DNA of 52,198 nucleotides from Verrucomicrobiota bacterium (GTDB lineage Bacteria > Chlamydiota > Chlamydiia > Chlamydiales > Rhabdochlamydiaceae), in assembly GCA_018239985.1 (NCBI GenBank), contig JAFEGK010000011.1:52151-104348 (forward strand), given 5' to 3'. How positions within the stretch are numbered: the stretch's first letter is position 1; the number at the start of each line of letters is the position of its first letter. The notes beneath the pieces are model-generated. The model was not told where the DNA came from. It searched no databases and worked only from the letters and a program-made list of their open reading frames with translations. Below, one piece after another: positions 34,005-42,733 of the stretch. The translations under genes were made by a program, and so were the position numbers.

Positions 34005-35045
34005 ATGAGTGCTTTAAAAATTTTACATGATGTCGTTGAAAAGGGGAACTTAAGCCGGATCAAAACGGTGCTGGCGGTTGCGGCCGGTAAGGGGGGAGTG
34101 GGTAAGTCTTCTGTTGCTGTCAATTTGGCTCTGGCTCTTAAAAGAAAGGGTTATCGGGTTGGGCTTCTTGATGCTGATGTCTATGGCCCCTCCTTAGAGC
34201 AAATGTTGCCTAAGGGACTGGAGCCAGCGGATGATATTGAGAATCCAAAAAAGCTTTTGCCGGGGATGACTCTTGGGATGCCGTTTATTTCAGTTGCCCA
34301 TTTTAGACGTGAGGCTTCAATTGTTCGTGCCCCTATTGCCAACCAAATTATTGGTCAATTTCTCGATTCTGTTGAATGGGGGGAGCTTGATTATCTAATT
34401 ATCGATTTTCCTCCCGGTACCGGTGATATCCAATTGACTCTTATGCAGAAAGGGCAAATTACTGGGGCGGTGATGGTCACGACTCCTCAAATCGTAGCGA
34501 CCCTCGATGTCCGGAAGGCGATTCAACTGTTTCTTAAAATGAAGATCCCGGTCCTTGGAGTGATCGAAAATATGAGTTACTTTTTGGAGCCGATTTCCAA
34601 GCAGCAGCTTTTCCCATTTGGTAGGGGGGGAGCGGAGGCTTTGGCAGGGGAGTTTGACATTGCCGTTCTCGGTCAAATTCCGATCGATCCGGCAGTATCT
34701 GCTGCGGGGGACCAGGGCGAGTCGCTTTTTGAGATCGGAGGCGTTGCAGCTGAGGCTTTTGAGGCGATCTGTCTAAAGATAGTAGAGAATCAGCTGGTGC
34801 AGCCAACAATTGAGGTCGAGCAAAGTGGCCCCTTTCACTTGGGGGTCATGGGGAAAAGGGTATCTCTGCATGAGTTGCAAAAACGGTGTCCATGCGCCCG
34901 TTGTGAAATTCAAAAAAAATGTGACGAAAATGTCTCTTTGCTTGAGTTTTCTCTGGTAGGTCGGTATGCTATAAGGATAACTTTTTCTTCAGGCTGTAGT
35001 CGCGGAATCTATCCGATTACGATGCTCGAACAATTAGCGCAATGA
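34005..35045 (+). CDS. mrp: Mrp/ApbC P-loop ATPase fused to a DUF971-like domain
   Basis: A 346-residue protein. Residues 20-270 are the Mrp/NBP35 ATPase with deviant Walker A GKGGVGKSS (28-36), DADVYGPS and DFPPGTGD. Family members usually have C-x-x-C after E-N-M-S-Y-F to bridge an Fe-S cluster; here that segment reads ENMSYFLEPISKQQLFPFG, without cysteines. The C-terminus (about 280-346) instead carries RCPCARCEIQKKC and VGRYAIRI ... GIYPITMLEQL, matching the DUF971 pattern. The fusion may move cluster binding to the C-terminus. ATG 34005 follows GAAGG. The stop overlaps the ytgA start (ATGA), making it the first gene of the metal-import operon. Confidence 0.9.
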   Translation: MSALKILHDVVEKGNLSRIKTVLAVAAGKGGVGKSSVAVNLALALKRKGYRVGLLDADVYGPSLEQMLPKGLEPADDIENPKKLLPGMTLGMPFISVAHFRREASIVRAPIANQIIGQFLDSVEWGELDYLIIDFPPGTGDIQLTLMQKGQITGAVMVTTPQIVATLDVRKAIQLFLKMKIPVLGVIENMSYFLEPISKQQLFPFGRGGAEALAGEFDIAVLGQIPIDPAVSAAGDQGESLFEIGGVAAEAFEAICLKIVENQLVQPTIEVEQSGPFHLGVMGKRVSLHELQKRCPCARCEIQKKCDENVSLLEFSLVGRYAIRITFSSGCSRGIYPITMLEQLAQ

Positions 35046-35965
35046 TGAGAATCTTCTTAATCTTATGTATCCTTTTTTTCTCTTGCACTTCTAATGCCCC
35101 TTCGACTTTTAAGGGGGAGGGAAGAATCAAAGTTCTCTCGACGACCGCGATGATCGATGATTTGGTTAGTCAAATTGGGAAGGATCGGATCGATCATCTG
35201 GTGCTGATCACAGGTGAAATTGATCCCCACAGCTATAATTTAGTCAAGGGAGATGATGAAAAACTCTCTCAGGCAAATGTGGTATTTGCAAATGGTCTCA
35301 ATCTTGAACACGGGGCAAGTTTGAAATACCAACTGCAACATCATTCTCATGTGATTTTCATTGGAGATGAAATCGGGAAAAAATCCCCTGAGCGGATGAT
35401 TGTGGTTGGAAGTGTCACCGATCCTCATGTCTGGATGGATATTTCTCTATGGGCCGAGGGGATTGATTCTATTGTCTCCGCTCTGGCTGAGGTAGACCCT
35501 GAAAATCGTCAATTTTATCATGAAAATGCTGCACTGCTTTTCGAGAAGATGATGGCAGCTCACAGGGAAGTAAAAGATCAGTTGTCTGAGGTACCAGAAG
35601 ATAAGAGGTATCTTGTCACTAGCCACGATGCCTTTAACTATTTCACTAGGGCCTATCTTGGGGCTGACTGGGAGCAGAGGTGTATTGCTCCAGAAGGGCT
35701 TGCCCCCGAAGGCCAAATTAGCAGTGTTGATATTCAACGTGTCGTTGAATATATTTGCAAACATCATGTCGAGGTGATTTTCCCTGAGTCTAATGTCAGC
35801 CGCGATGCATTAAAAAAAATCACAACAGCCTGTGGAAGGACTATTCGGATGAGTAAGATGGCCCTCTATGGTGATGCTATGGGGGGAGTAGGTTCTGGTG
35901 CGGATTCTTATTTGAAAATGATCGAGCATGATGCAAGGGTACTGAAGGAAGAATGGAAAAAGTAA
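35042..35965 (+). CDS. ytgA: Metal-binding lipoprotein of the YtgABCD ABC transporter
   Basis: A 307-residue cluster 9 (TroA/ZnuA-like) solute-binding protein. The signal peptide ends in a lipobox-like F-F-S-C (C15). Metal ligands are in place: H63 (DPHSY), H129 (DPHVW) and H195 (SHDAFNYF), with a late aspartate in YGDAMG. It captures iron, manganese or zinc in the periplasm for YtgBCD; in Chlamydia the system is iron-linked. It overlaps the ytgB start by 13 bases. Confidence 0.94.
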   Translation: MMRIFLILCILFFSCTSNAPSTFKGEGRIKVLSTTAMIDDLVSQIGKDRIDHLVLITGEIDPHSYNLVKGDDEKLSQANVVFANGLNLEHGASLKYQLQHHSHVIFIGDEIGKKSPERMIVVGSVTDPHVWMDISLWAEGIDSIVSALAEVDPENRQFYHENAALLFEKMMAAHREVKDQLSEVPEDKRYLVTSHDAFNYFTRAYLGADWEQRCIAPEGLAPEGQISSVDIQRVVEYICKHHVEVIFPESNVSRDALKKITTACGRTIRMSKMALYGDAMGGVGSGADSYLKMIEHDARVLKEEWKK

Positions 35966-36687
35966 TAAAGGTCGAAAATCTCAAGGTCAATTACGATCGG
36001 ACTCCAGCCCTTTGGGACATTTGTTTCGAAATTCCTGAGCATCAATTGGTCGGCATTGTGGGACCAAACGGAGCGGGAAAGAGTACCCTTCTCAAAGCGC
36101 TTCTTGGTACCCTTAAGCCACAATCGGGTTCTGTTCGTCTTTTTGGAAAACCTTACAAGATGGTCCGCAAACGGGTTGCTTATGTGCCACAGCGGACGAC
36201 TGTCGATTGGCATTTTCCCATCAGTGTTCTCGATGTGGTTGTGATGGGCAGGTACGGAAAATTGGGGCCCTTAAAATGGGTTGGTAAGGAGGACAGAATC
36301 GCAGCTGAAAAAGCTCTCGAGAGGCTGGGGATGCTTCCATTTGCCCATCGGCAAATTAGCGAACTTTCTGGAGGACAACAGCAGCGTGTTTTTCTGGCGC
36401 GGGCTCTCTTACAAGAAGCGGACCTTTATTTCATGGATGAGCCGTTTGGCGGTGTCGATATGGCAACTGAAAAGGCTGTGGTTGAGCTGCTGATCTCACT
36501 CAAGTCTGAAGGAAAAACGATGTTGATCGTCCATCACGATTTGACGACGGTGAAAAGTTATTTTGATTGGCTTATTTTACTAAGTGGTGGTTTGATTGGC
36601 TGCGGCCCCGTCGAGGAGGTATTTACGGAACAGAATCTACAAAAAGCCTACGGACATTCTGCATTTTTGCGATCGATGAGAGGCTGA
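35953..36687 (+). CDS. ytgB: ATP-binding protein of the YtgABCD transporter
   Basis: A 244-residue ABC ATPase: Walker A GPNGAGKST (37-45), Q-loop in VPQRT, signature ELSGGQQQRV, Walker B LYFMDEPFGG and H-loop VHHD. It powers metal import through YtgC and YtgD. Overlaps on both sides (13 bases with ytgA, one with ytgC) indicate a tight operon. Confidence 0.96.
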   Translation: MEKVIKVENLKVNYDRTPALWDICFEIPEHQLVGIVGPNGAGKSTLLKALLGTLKPQSGSVRLFGKPYKMVRKRVAYVPQRTTVDWHFPISVLDVVVMGRYGKLGPLKWVGKEDRIAAEKALERLGMLPFAHRQISELSGGQQQRVFLARALLQEADLYFMDEPFGGVDMATEKAVVELLISLKSEGKTMLIVHHDLTTVKSYFDWLILLSGGLIGCGPVEEVFTEQNLQKAYGHSAFLRSMRG

Positions 36688-37565
36688 TGCTTGAATTTTT
36701 TACCGATCCTGTCCTGCGAGCTCCCACTATTGGGACGATGTTGATGTGTCTTTCGGCTGGGATTATCGGCTGTTTAGTCTTTTTGCAAAGGCGCTCTTTA
36801 GTCGGTGAAGCCCTTTCTCATGCTACCTATCCGGGTGTTGTTCTCAGTGTCGTTTTTGCAGCTATTTTCCTCCCTTTCTCAGAAGATGGTGCGGCTCTAC
36901 TGATTTTATTAGGGGCCTTTTTGAGTGGTCTTTTGGGTCTTGCCGTGATTAGCCACATGGAAAAGAGGCTCAAAATCAGTAGCGATGCAGCGCTCTGTTT
37001 TGTCTTGTCGATTTTTTTTGGCGTAGGTGTTTTGATCGCCAGCCGACTCCAGGTCACCCATGCCCTTTGGTTTCGGCAAATTCAGATTTTTTTGTTTGGA
37101 CAAGCCGCGACGATGGTCGATCTCCATGTGATCCTGTATGCGGTGCTGGCACTTGTTATCGTCGCTGCGATTGTTTTGCTTTTCCGTTATTTGGAAATTC
37201 TTTATTTCGACCCTGAATATGCCAAGGCGGTCGGAATGACCACTTCGCTGATCTATGGGGTGGTCTACTGTTTGCTTGTTCTGGCGATCGTCATCGGAAT
37301 GCGTAGTGTCGGAGTGGTGCTGATGTCGGGGATGTTAATTGCTCCTGCTGTTGCTGCACGGCAGTGGTCGAAAAAGCTCGGTTCTTTTTTCATCCTTTCG
37401 GCGTTATTTGGAATGGTGTCTGGTTTCATTGGTAATGTTTTGTCGGTTTGGATTCCTCGGTGGGTCGGACAGCCCAACTTGCCGCTTGCCACTGGGCCAA
37501 TGATCATTTTGGTGGCGACAACGTTATGTCTGATTTCTTTTCTCCTCAAAAGGAGGCGGGCATGA
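36687..37565 (+). CDS. ytgC: Metal ABC permease YtgC without a YtgR domain
   Basis: A 292-residue ABC-3 family permease with about eight membrane segments and the conserved VGEALSHATYPGV motif. In Chlamydia, YtgC is a longer protein (about 450 residues) whose C-terminal DtxR-like domain is cleaved off as the iron-responsive repressor YtgR. This protein ends at KRRRA right after the last membrane segment, so no repressor is attached. ATG 36687 overlaps the ytgB stop (TGATG); the longer frame from 36567 runs inside ytgB and is rejected. Confidence 0.93.
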   Translation: MLEFFTDPVLRAPTIGTMLMCLSAGIIGCLVFLQRRSLVGEALSHATYPGVVLSVVFAAIFLPFSEDGAALLILLGAFLSGLLGLAVISHMEKRLKISSDAALCFVLSIFFGVGVLIASRLQVTHALWFRQIQIFLFGQAATMVDLHVILYAVLALVIVAAIVLLFRYLEILYFDPEYAKAVGMTTSLIYGVVYCLLVLAIVIGMRSVGVVLMSGMLIAPAVAARQWSKKLGSFFILSALFGMVSGFIGNVLSVWIPRWVGQPNLPLATGPMIILVATTLCLISFLLKRRRA

Positions 37566-38500
37566 ATCCTTACGCCGGAGCTAATTTTTTCCAATTCATT
37601 GCGATTTTTTTTGGGAGGGTTCCCCATATTTTAGCTGGGGCGCCACTTGCATCCGATGAAATTCAAGTTTTTGTACTGGGACTGATTGCGATCGCTGCTG
37701 CTCTGGTTGGGACTCTCCTTGTTCTCAAGAAGATGAGTATGCTAGCTAATTCGCTCTCCCATACGATTTTGCTAGGGATTGTTATCGCTTATTTGCTTTT
37801 TGCTGCTCGTGGTGCAGGTGAGCTGGCCATGAATTTTCCGATCTTAATTGCTGCGGCCTTGGTTACAGGGATTTTGACCACTGTGCTCACCCAATTTTTG
37901 ACTCATGTGGTTAAACTGCAAGAAGACGCGAGCATAGGGCTTGTCTTTACCTCGCTATTTGCGATAGGGATTATATTGGTCACTTTGTACACTCGCAATG
38001 CTCATATTGGTCTTGAAGTGGTGATGGGCAATGCCGACGCGTTGCATCTGAACGATCTCAAAATTGCCTTAGGTGTCGCTGTGACCAATGTTTTTTTTGT
38101 CGGGCTCTTTTTTAAGGAGTGGAAACTCGTTTGTTTTGATCAAGGGCTGGCGGCCAGTTTGGGATTTAGACCCCCACTATACAATTATTTGCTCATGTTG
38201 CTCACTAGCGCGACGGCGATCAGTGCATTTAGGGCTGTTGGGGTTCTTTTATTTTTGGCATTTTTGGTTGGGCTCCCTTTGACTGCAAGGATGCTCACTC
38301 ATCATTTGAGGACGTTGATGCTCCTTGCCTGTGGCTTTGGCGTGGTGTGCTCTCTTTTTGCCGTTGCACTCTCCCGCCACTTCCTTTCGGTCTACAATGC
38401 TCCCCTTTCCACCGCGGGTTTGGTGGTGGTTTTGATCGGAATAGGCTTTGTTTTAGCCCTTTCGGCTAAACCCTTTACAAAACGGAAAAGTAGGGTATAA
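37562..38500 (+). CDS. ytgD: Metal ABC permease YtgD
   Basis: A 312-residue ABC-3 family permease, about nine membrane segments, with KKMSMLANSLSHTILLG as the ATPase-coupling motif shared with YtgC. It forms the channel with YtgC. ATG 37562 overlaps the ytgC stop (ATGA); the frame open from 37448 lies within ytgC and is not used. dxr follows eight bases later. Confidence 0.94.
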   Translation: MNPYAGANFFQFIAIFFGRVPHILAGAPLASDEIQVFVLGLIAIAAALVGTLLVLKKMSMLANSLSHTILLGIVIAYLLFAARGAGELAMNFPILIAAALVTGILTTVLTQFLTHVVKLQEDASIGLVFTSLFAIGIILVTLYTRNAHIGLEVVMGNADALHLNDLKIALGVAVTNVFFVGLFFKEWKLVCFDQGLAASLGFRPPLYNYLLMLLTSATAISAFRAVGVLLFLAFLVGLPLTARMLTHHLRTLMLLACGFGVVCSLFAVALSRHFLSVYNAPLSTAGLVVVLIGIGFVLALSAKPFTKRKSRV

Positions 38501-38508
38501 TAACTGTG

Positions 38509-39645
38509 ATGAAACGGATCGGAATTCTAGGAAGTACGGGCTCAATCGGCAAGGCAGCTCTTCAGGTCATCCAGCATCTGGGGGATCATTTACAGGTAAC
38601 TGCTTTAGCTGCAAAATCTAATATTGAATTGCTCGAGCAGCAAGCGAGAATGTTTCGCCCCGAAATCGTTGCTGTTTGGGATGAAGAGAAGGCGAAAGAG
38701 CTCCAAAAGAGGTTGCCAGAGATCGAAGTACTTGGTGGCTTAGAAGGGGTATCAGCGGTTGCGACCCATGGCTCTGTTGATCTTTTGCTCTCAGCGATTG
38801 CCGGTTTTGAAGGGGTCTTACCGACCCTTAGGGCCATTGAGGCGAAAAAAAATATTGCCCTCGCCAATAAGGAGGCACTTGTTGCAGCCGGAAAATTGGT
38901 GCTCGATCTGGTGAAAAAGCATGGGGTGGACCTGATTCCTGTTGATAGTGAACATACCGCAATTCTGCAATGTTTGAAGGGGGAAGAGGAAAAGAAAATT
39001 CGGCGGATCATTCTGACGGCATCTGGCGGTCCCTTCCGCGATATTGCCGGTGAGAAGTTAAAAAGCATTACGATAGCCGACGCCCTCGCACATCCCAACT
39101 ACCTGATGGGGCCTAAAGTGACTATCGACTCTTCGACGATGATGAATAAGGGGTTAGAAATGATTGAGACCCATTATTTCTATGGGGTATCGATCGAGCA
39201 AATTGAGGTAGTGATCCATCCCGAGCAAATCGTCCATAGTATGGTCGAATTCAGTGACCGGTCGATTATGGCGCAGATGGGAGAGCCCAATATGCTTGTC
39301 CCGATCCAAGTGGCTCTGACTCATCCTGATCGGATGGAGGGAATCCTCACCCCTTTTGACTTTACTCAGGCTCATAAGATGCACTTTGCCCCTTGGGATC
39401 AAGATAAATACCGTTGTTTGAAATTGGCCTATTATTCTCTGCGTGTTGGGGGAAGTATGCCCTGTTTCATGAATGCAGCTAATGAGGTGCTAGTAGGGCG
39501 GTTTCTTGGTAGAGAAATCGGGTGGATGGATATTAGTCAAAAACTAGAGACCCTCATGGAAAAACACCAGGTCGCAACACCTCAAAATTATGAAGATTTC
39601 GCCAGCATTGATCTGCAGGCTCGTGATCTGGCTAAAAGGATTTAA
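38509..39645 (+). CDS. dxr: 1-deoxy-D-xylulose 5-phosphate reductoisomerase
   Basis: A 378-residue enzyme of the MEP isoprenoid pathway. The NADPH loop GSTGSIGK is at the N-terminus; ALANKEALV, the metal and substrate region PVDSEH, LTASGGPFRD, HPNYLMGPK and MNKGLEMIE are all present. GTG 38506 directly before the ATG is an alternative start. Its place in the ytg operon matches Chlamydia. Confidence 0.97.
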   Translation: MKRIGILGSTGSIGKAALQVIQHLGDHLQVTALAAKSNIELLEQQARMFRPEIVAVWDEEKAKELQKRLPEIEVLGGLEGVSAVATHGSVDLLLSAIAGFEGVLPTLRAIEAKKNIALANKEALVAAGKLVLDLVKKHGVDLIPVDSEHTAILQCLKGEEEKKIRRIILTASGGPFRDIAGEKLKSITIADALAHPNYLMGPKVTIDSSTMMNKGLEMIETHYFYGVSIEQIEVVIHPEQIVHSMVEFSDRSIMAQMGEPNMLVPIQVALTHPDRMEGILTPFDFTQAHKMHFAPWDQDKYRCLKLAYYSLRVGGSMPCFMNAANEVLVGRFLGREIGWMDISQKLETLMEKHQVATPQNYEDFASIDLQARDLAKRI

Positions 39646-39648
39646 AAT

Positions 39649-41538
39649 ATGATCTTAAATATTCTCTACATTATCCTCGCTCTCTTTGGTATTGGCTTTT
39701 TGGTCTTTATTCATGAGCTAGGTCACTATTTTGTCGCAAAACGAGTAGGTATCACTGTGCTCGCTTTCTCAATTGGCTTTGGAAAGCCGCTGCTTGAGTG
39801 GGAGAGGAAAGGGGTAAAGTGGCGGATCTGTGTGCTTCCTTTTGGTGGATATGTCCAAATGGATGGGATGGATAAAAAGGGGGCCATGGAACCTTACCAG
39901 ATCCCTGGGGGATTCTTTGCTGCTAAACCTTGGGATCGGATCAAAGTTGCTCTAGCTGGCCCACTTGCGAATATTGTCTTTGCTTTTTTTGCTTTTGCGA
40001 TTTTGTGGGTCGCTGGTGGACGGGAAAAACCATTTGCCCTTTTTACTCACCATATTGGCTGGGTCGAGAAGGATTCTGGATTATACGAAGCAAACGTCCG
40101 TCCAGGCGATGAGATTCTACAACTCAACGGCCGGCCCTATAAAGGATTTACAGATTTTCTCTATGCAGTTGCCCTCGATAAATCGGAGCTTGCCATCGAT
40201 GGTCAGGAGATCGATTATTGGAATGGGACTAAGGCCCCTTTTAGCTATACGTTTCCAAAAGACAAAAATGTCAATGTCCTCTCCCCAGCACAGTATTTGA
40301 TTGTTGCCCCTGATGGGATTGCAGCCGATTCCCCGATGGCCGGAAGTGGCGCAGTCCCAGGAGATCGGATTGTTTGGGTCGATGGGGAATTAGTTTTTTC
40401 TTTGCCTCAGCTTATCCAAGTGATTAATAGCCCCCGAGTACTCCTCACTGTCGAGCGTGGTGGTGAGACGTTTTTGACACGGGTTCCTAGGATGATGATC
40501 GGCGATTTGCGCCTTAAGTCAGCTGAGAAAGAGGAGCTTGATGATTGGCGTTATGAGGCAAAGCTCAGTCCAAAAGTCGAGCAACTTGCCTTCATTCCCT
40601 ATAATTTGACCTCAACTGGCTTAGTTGAAGGACCGCTTCCATACATTGATGAGAAGTCACTTCCGCAAGACGCCTTTAGCGGGGGCAGTCGCTCTAGCAT
40701 TGAAATCCCGCTTCAGCGGGGTGATAAGATCGTCGCGATCCAGGGGAAATCCATCAGCTCCTCCTATCAGCTCCTTCAAGAGCTGCAGACCAAAAAGAGT
40801 TTGATCGTCGTCCAAAAAATGGGTGAGAGCGCAGTTCCCCATTACACAGATGCCGACAGAGGTTTTGAGGCCTCCTTTGAGATCGAGCAACTTAATGAAA
40901 TCATCCGCACAGTGGGAACTGGGGCTACTCTTCCTCAATCTGGAAGCCTTCAATTGTTGAAACCTGTGATTCCCACGCCCCTTCGTCAACCACAAGTTGC
41001 CATAAAACCTTCTAAAGGGAAAAAAGTGGAGACTGTCGATGAAGAGACTTTTAAAGAGGGGAATCTTAGCAAAATTACCTCTATCCTTCCCTCTTTGAAT
41101 CGGCTCGCTCTGAATGTCAAAGTGACCGATAAGTTGGTGGTCTATAATCCTAACCCCTTCGATCTATTTGTTTCGGTATTTAAAGAGACCTATAGGACTC
41201 TCTATGCACTCATTACTGGATTCTTGAGCCCCAAAAATATCTCCGGACCCGTTGGTATTATCCAAGTGATGCACCATAGCTGGATGATGGGCGCCAAAGA
41301 GGCCCTCTTCTGGCTCGGGATGATCAGTTTGAACTTGGCTGTGCTCAACCTCCTCCCTGTACCGGTTCTTGACGGGGGGCATATCCTCTTGTCTGCTGTG
41401 GAATTGGTCACGAAAAAACCGCTCAAAGCAAAAACCATGCAGCGGCTCATTTTACCTTTTGTCATTTTATTGATCGGATTCTTTGTCTATCTGACCTATA
41501 ATGACTTGGTGCGTCTGATTACTGGCTTGTTCCAGTAA
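39649..41538 (+). CDS. rseP: Site-2 intramembrane protease RseP-like
   Basis: A 629-residue membrane metalloprotease. The zinc motif HELGH (22-26) is in the first membrane segment; the third metal ligand is in NLLPVPVLDGGHI near the C-terminus. Between them are periplasmic PDZ-like regions, including RPGDEILQLNG and VPGDRIVWVDG. RseP cleaves anti-sigma factors or signal peptides within membranes. It is longer than the E. coli enzyme (about 450) because of an enlarged periplasmic part, as in chlamydial homologues. It begins three bases after dxr and overlaps the convergent USP-like gene by 20 bases. Confidence 0.95.
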   Translation: MILNILYIILALFGIGFLVFIHELGHYFVAKRVGITVLAFSIGFGKPLLEWERKGVKWRICVLPFGGYVQMDGMDKKGAMEPYQIPGGFFAAKPWDRIKVALAGPLANIVFAFFAFAILWVAGGREKPFALFTHHIGWVEKDSGLYEANVRPGDEILQLNGRPYKGFTDFLYAVALDKSELAIDGQEIDYWNGTKAPFSYTFPKDKNVNVLSPAQYLIVAPDGIAADSPMAGSGAVPGDRIVWVDGELVFSLPQLIQVINSPRVLLTVERGGETFLTRVPRMMIGDLRLKSAEKEELDDWRYEAKLSPKVEQLAFIPYNLTSTGLVEGPLPYIDEKSLPQDAFSGGSRSSIEIPLQRGDKIVAIQGKSISSSYQLLQELQTKKSLIVVQKMGESAVPHYTDADRGFEASFEIEQLNEIIRTVGTGATLPQSGSLQLLKPVIPTPLRQPQVAIKPSKGKKVETVDEETFKEGNLSKITSILPSLNRLALNVKVTDKLVVYNPNPFDLFVSVFKETYRTLYALITGFLSPKNISGPVGIIQVMHHSWMMGAKEALFWLGMISLNLAVLNLLPVPVLDGGHILLSAVELVTKKPLKAKTMQRLILPFVILLIGFFVYLTYNDLVRLITGLFQ

Positions 41539-42670
41539 ATCTCCAGAGGGCGCTAACTGGGTAGGAGATGACTTGGAAGCAGGTGCGGGCGATTGCACAG
41601 ACGACACCTGCACCCCTCGCTGCTGCCCAGCAAGATCTGCTTTGTTTACCCTTCGCATAATGGAATACATAGCCCATTTTAAGGTATTCGCGGGCTTGTT
41701 GATCTGATAGCTTTGTGACCTTGGAATCGTTTGCAACGTACCATCCGTCCGGCTTTTTAAGTAGCGCAACATAGTGACCAGATTTGCCTGTTTTACCTAG
41801 GTGCACAATACATCCTTTCAACTCGTAAGCTATATCGGGTTCGTTCCAACGGGTAAATTTTGAAGAGATTGTGAATTGTTCTGTTTGGTCGATCTCATAA
41901 TTTTTTTTCCCCTCGACCCGGTTTACCGAAATGAAGAGATCATCAGGGGTATATTCCAACTGTGTGGTTTTAGTGGAGGAATCCTCGAGGATTGCAGGGG
42001 CGAAGGCTTGATTGACGAGCGTCTGAACGGTGGATCCGCTCTTAGGAATATCCAATTGTATCATGGGCTCTGGCTCTGCTTGCTCGCGCCCATCGCCTTT
42101 TTTTGAAGAAAGTTCTTCATAAATGTGAAATCCAAAACCGACATTTGCCATGAGGCCTCGGAGTCCTTCCGCAGCATCCTGCTGTCCTTTTACCTTACCC
42201 AAAAGGGCTCTTCGAACAGCTTGACTGCTAATTGTTGATACAGGTTTAGCGTGCATCTGGGACTCAAAATAGCTTTTAAGAAAAGGAAAACCTCGCCTCT
42301 TTTCTGGGTTGTCTAAGATCGATTTTGCAGCAGTAGGAGCATTTGCAAGCAGTTGAATAGCAGCGTTTGCCCAGCAGTCATCTCCTCCCTCATTGACAAT
42401 CCCCACTGGAGCCATTTCAGCAGCATATTTAGTAACTTCTAGTGGCTTTAAATCACGGTTCTGGAGCCTGCCTTTTAGTGTTTTGCTCAATTCATCCAGT
42501 GAAGCAAGATTAGCCAGAGCGTCTTCGTAAATCGCTTTCGCGGTTGCAATATCGTCTTCAATGGCGTGAAAATACCCTTCGGCTTTAACATAATCTCCAA
42601 TCAGGATGGCATCATGAAAAAACTGAACCTTTGGATTTATGTTTTCTTCAACAAAATTACTTATTGTCAT
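41519..42670 (-). CDS. Second USP-like cysteine protease (putative deubiquitinase)
   Basis: A 383-residue protein with a divergent USP core: Cys box PVGIVNEGGDDCWANAAIQL with C99 and His box GHYVALLKKPDGWYVANDS with H299 and N314/D315. The spacing and order match the protein at 23511-24647, but overall identity looks low. The N-terminal 85 residues are helical without a signal peptide. The C-terminal tail (about 345-375) has a hydrophobic, cysteine-containing stretch that could insert in a membrane or be lipid-modified. A role as a host-directed effector removing ubiquitin, or a related modifier, is inferred. Confidence 0.72.
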   Translation of the reverse strand: MTISNFVEENINPKVQFFHDAILIGDYVKAEGYFHAIEDDIATAKAIYEDALANLASLDELSKTLKGRLQNRDLKPLEVTKYAAEMAPVGIVNEGGDDCWANAAIQLLANAPTAAKSILDNPEKRRGFPFLKSYFESQMHAKPVSTISSQAVRRALLGKVKGQQDAAEGLRGLMANVGFGFHIYEELSSKKGDGREQAEPEPMIQLDIPKSGSTVQTLVNQAFAPAILEDSSTKTTQLEYTPDDLFISVNRVEGKKNYEIDQTEQFTISSKFTRWNEPDIAYELKGCIVHLGKTGKSGHYVALLKKPDGWYVANDSKVTKLSDQQAREYLKMGYVFHYAKGKQSRSCWAAARGAGVVCAIARTCFQVISYPVSALWRFTGTSQ

Positions 42671-42733
42671 AATTACATTATATATAAATTTACTTTAATT
42701 GTAAATATATTATTAAGCTTTTCTTTGTATTCT

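Noticed and set aside
36567-36686. 40-residue N-terminal extension of YtgC inside ytgB
   Set aside because: ATG 36687 at the TGATG junction matches permease N-termini and operon style.
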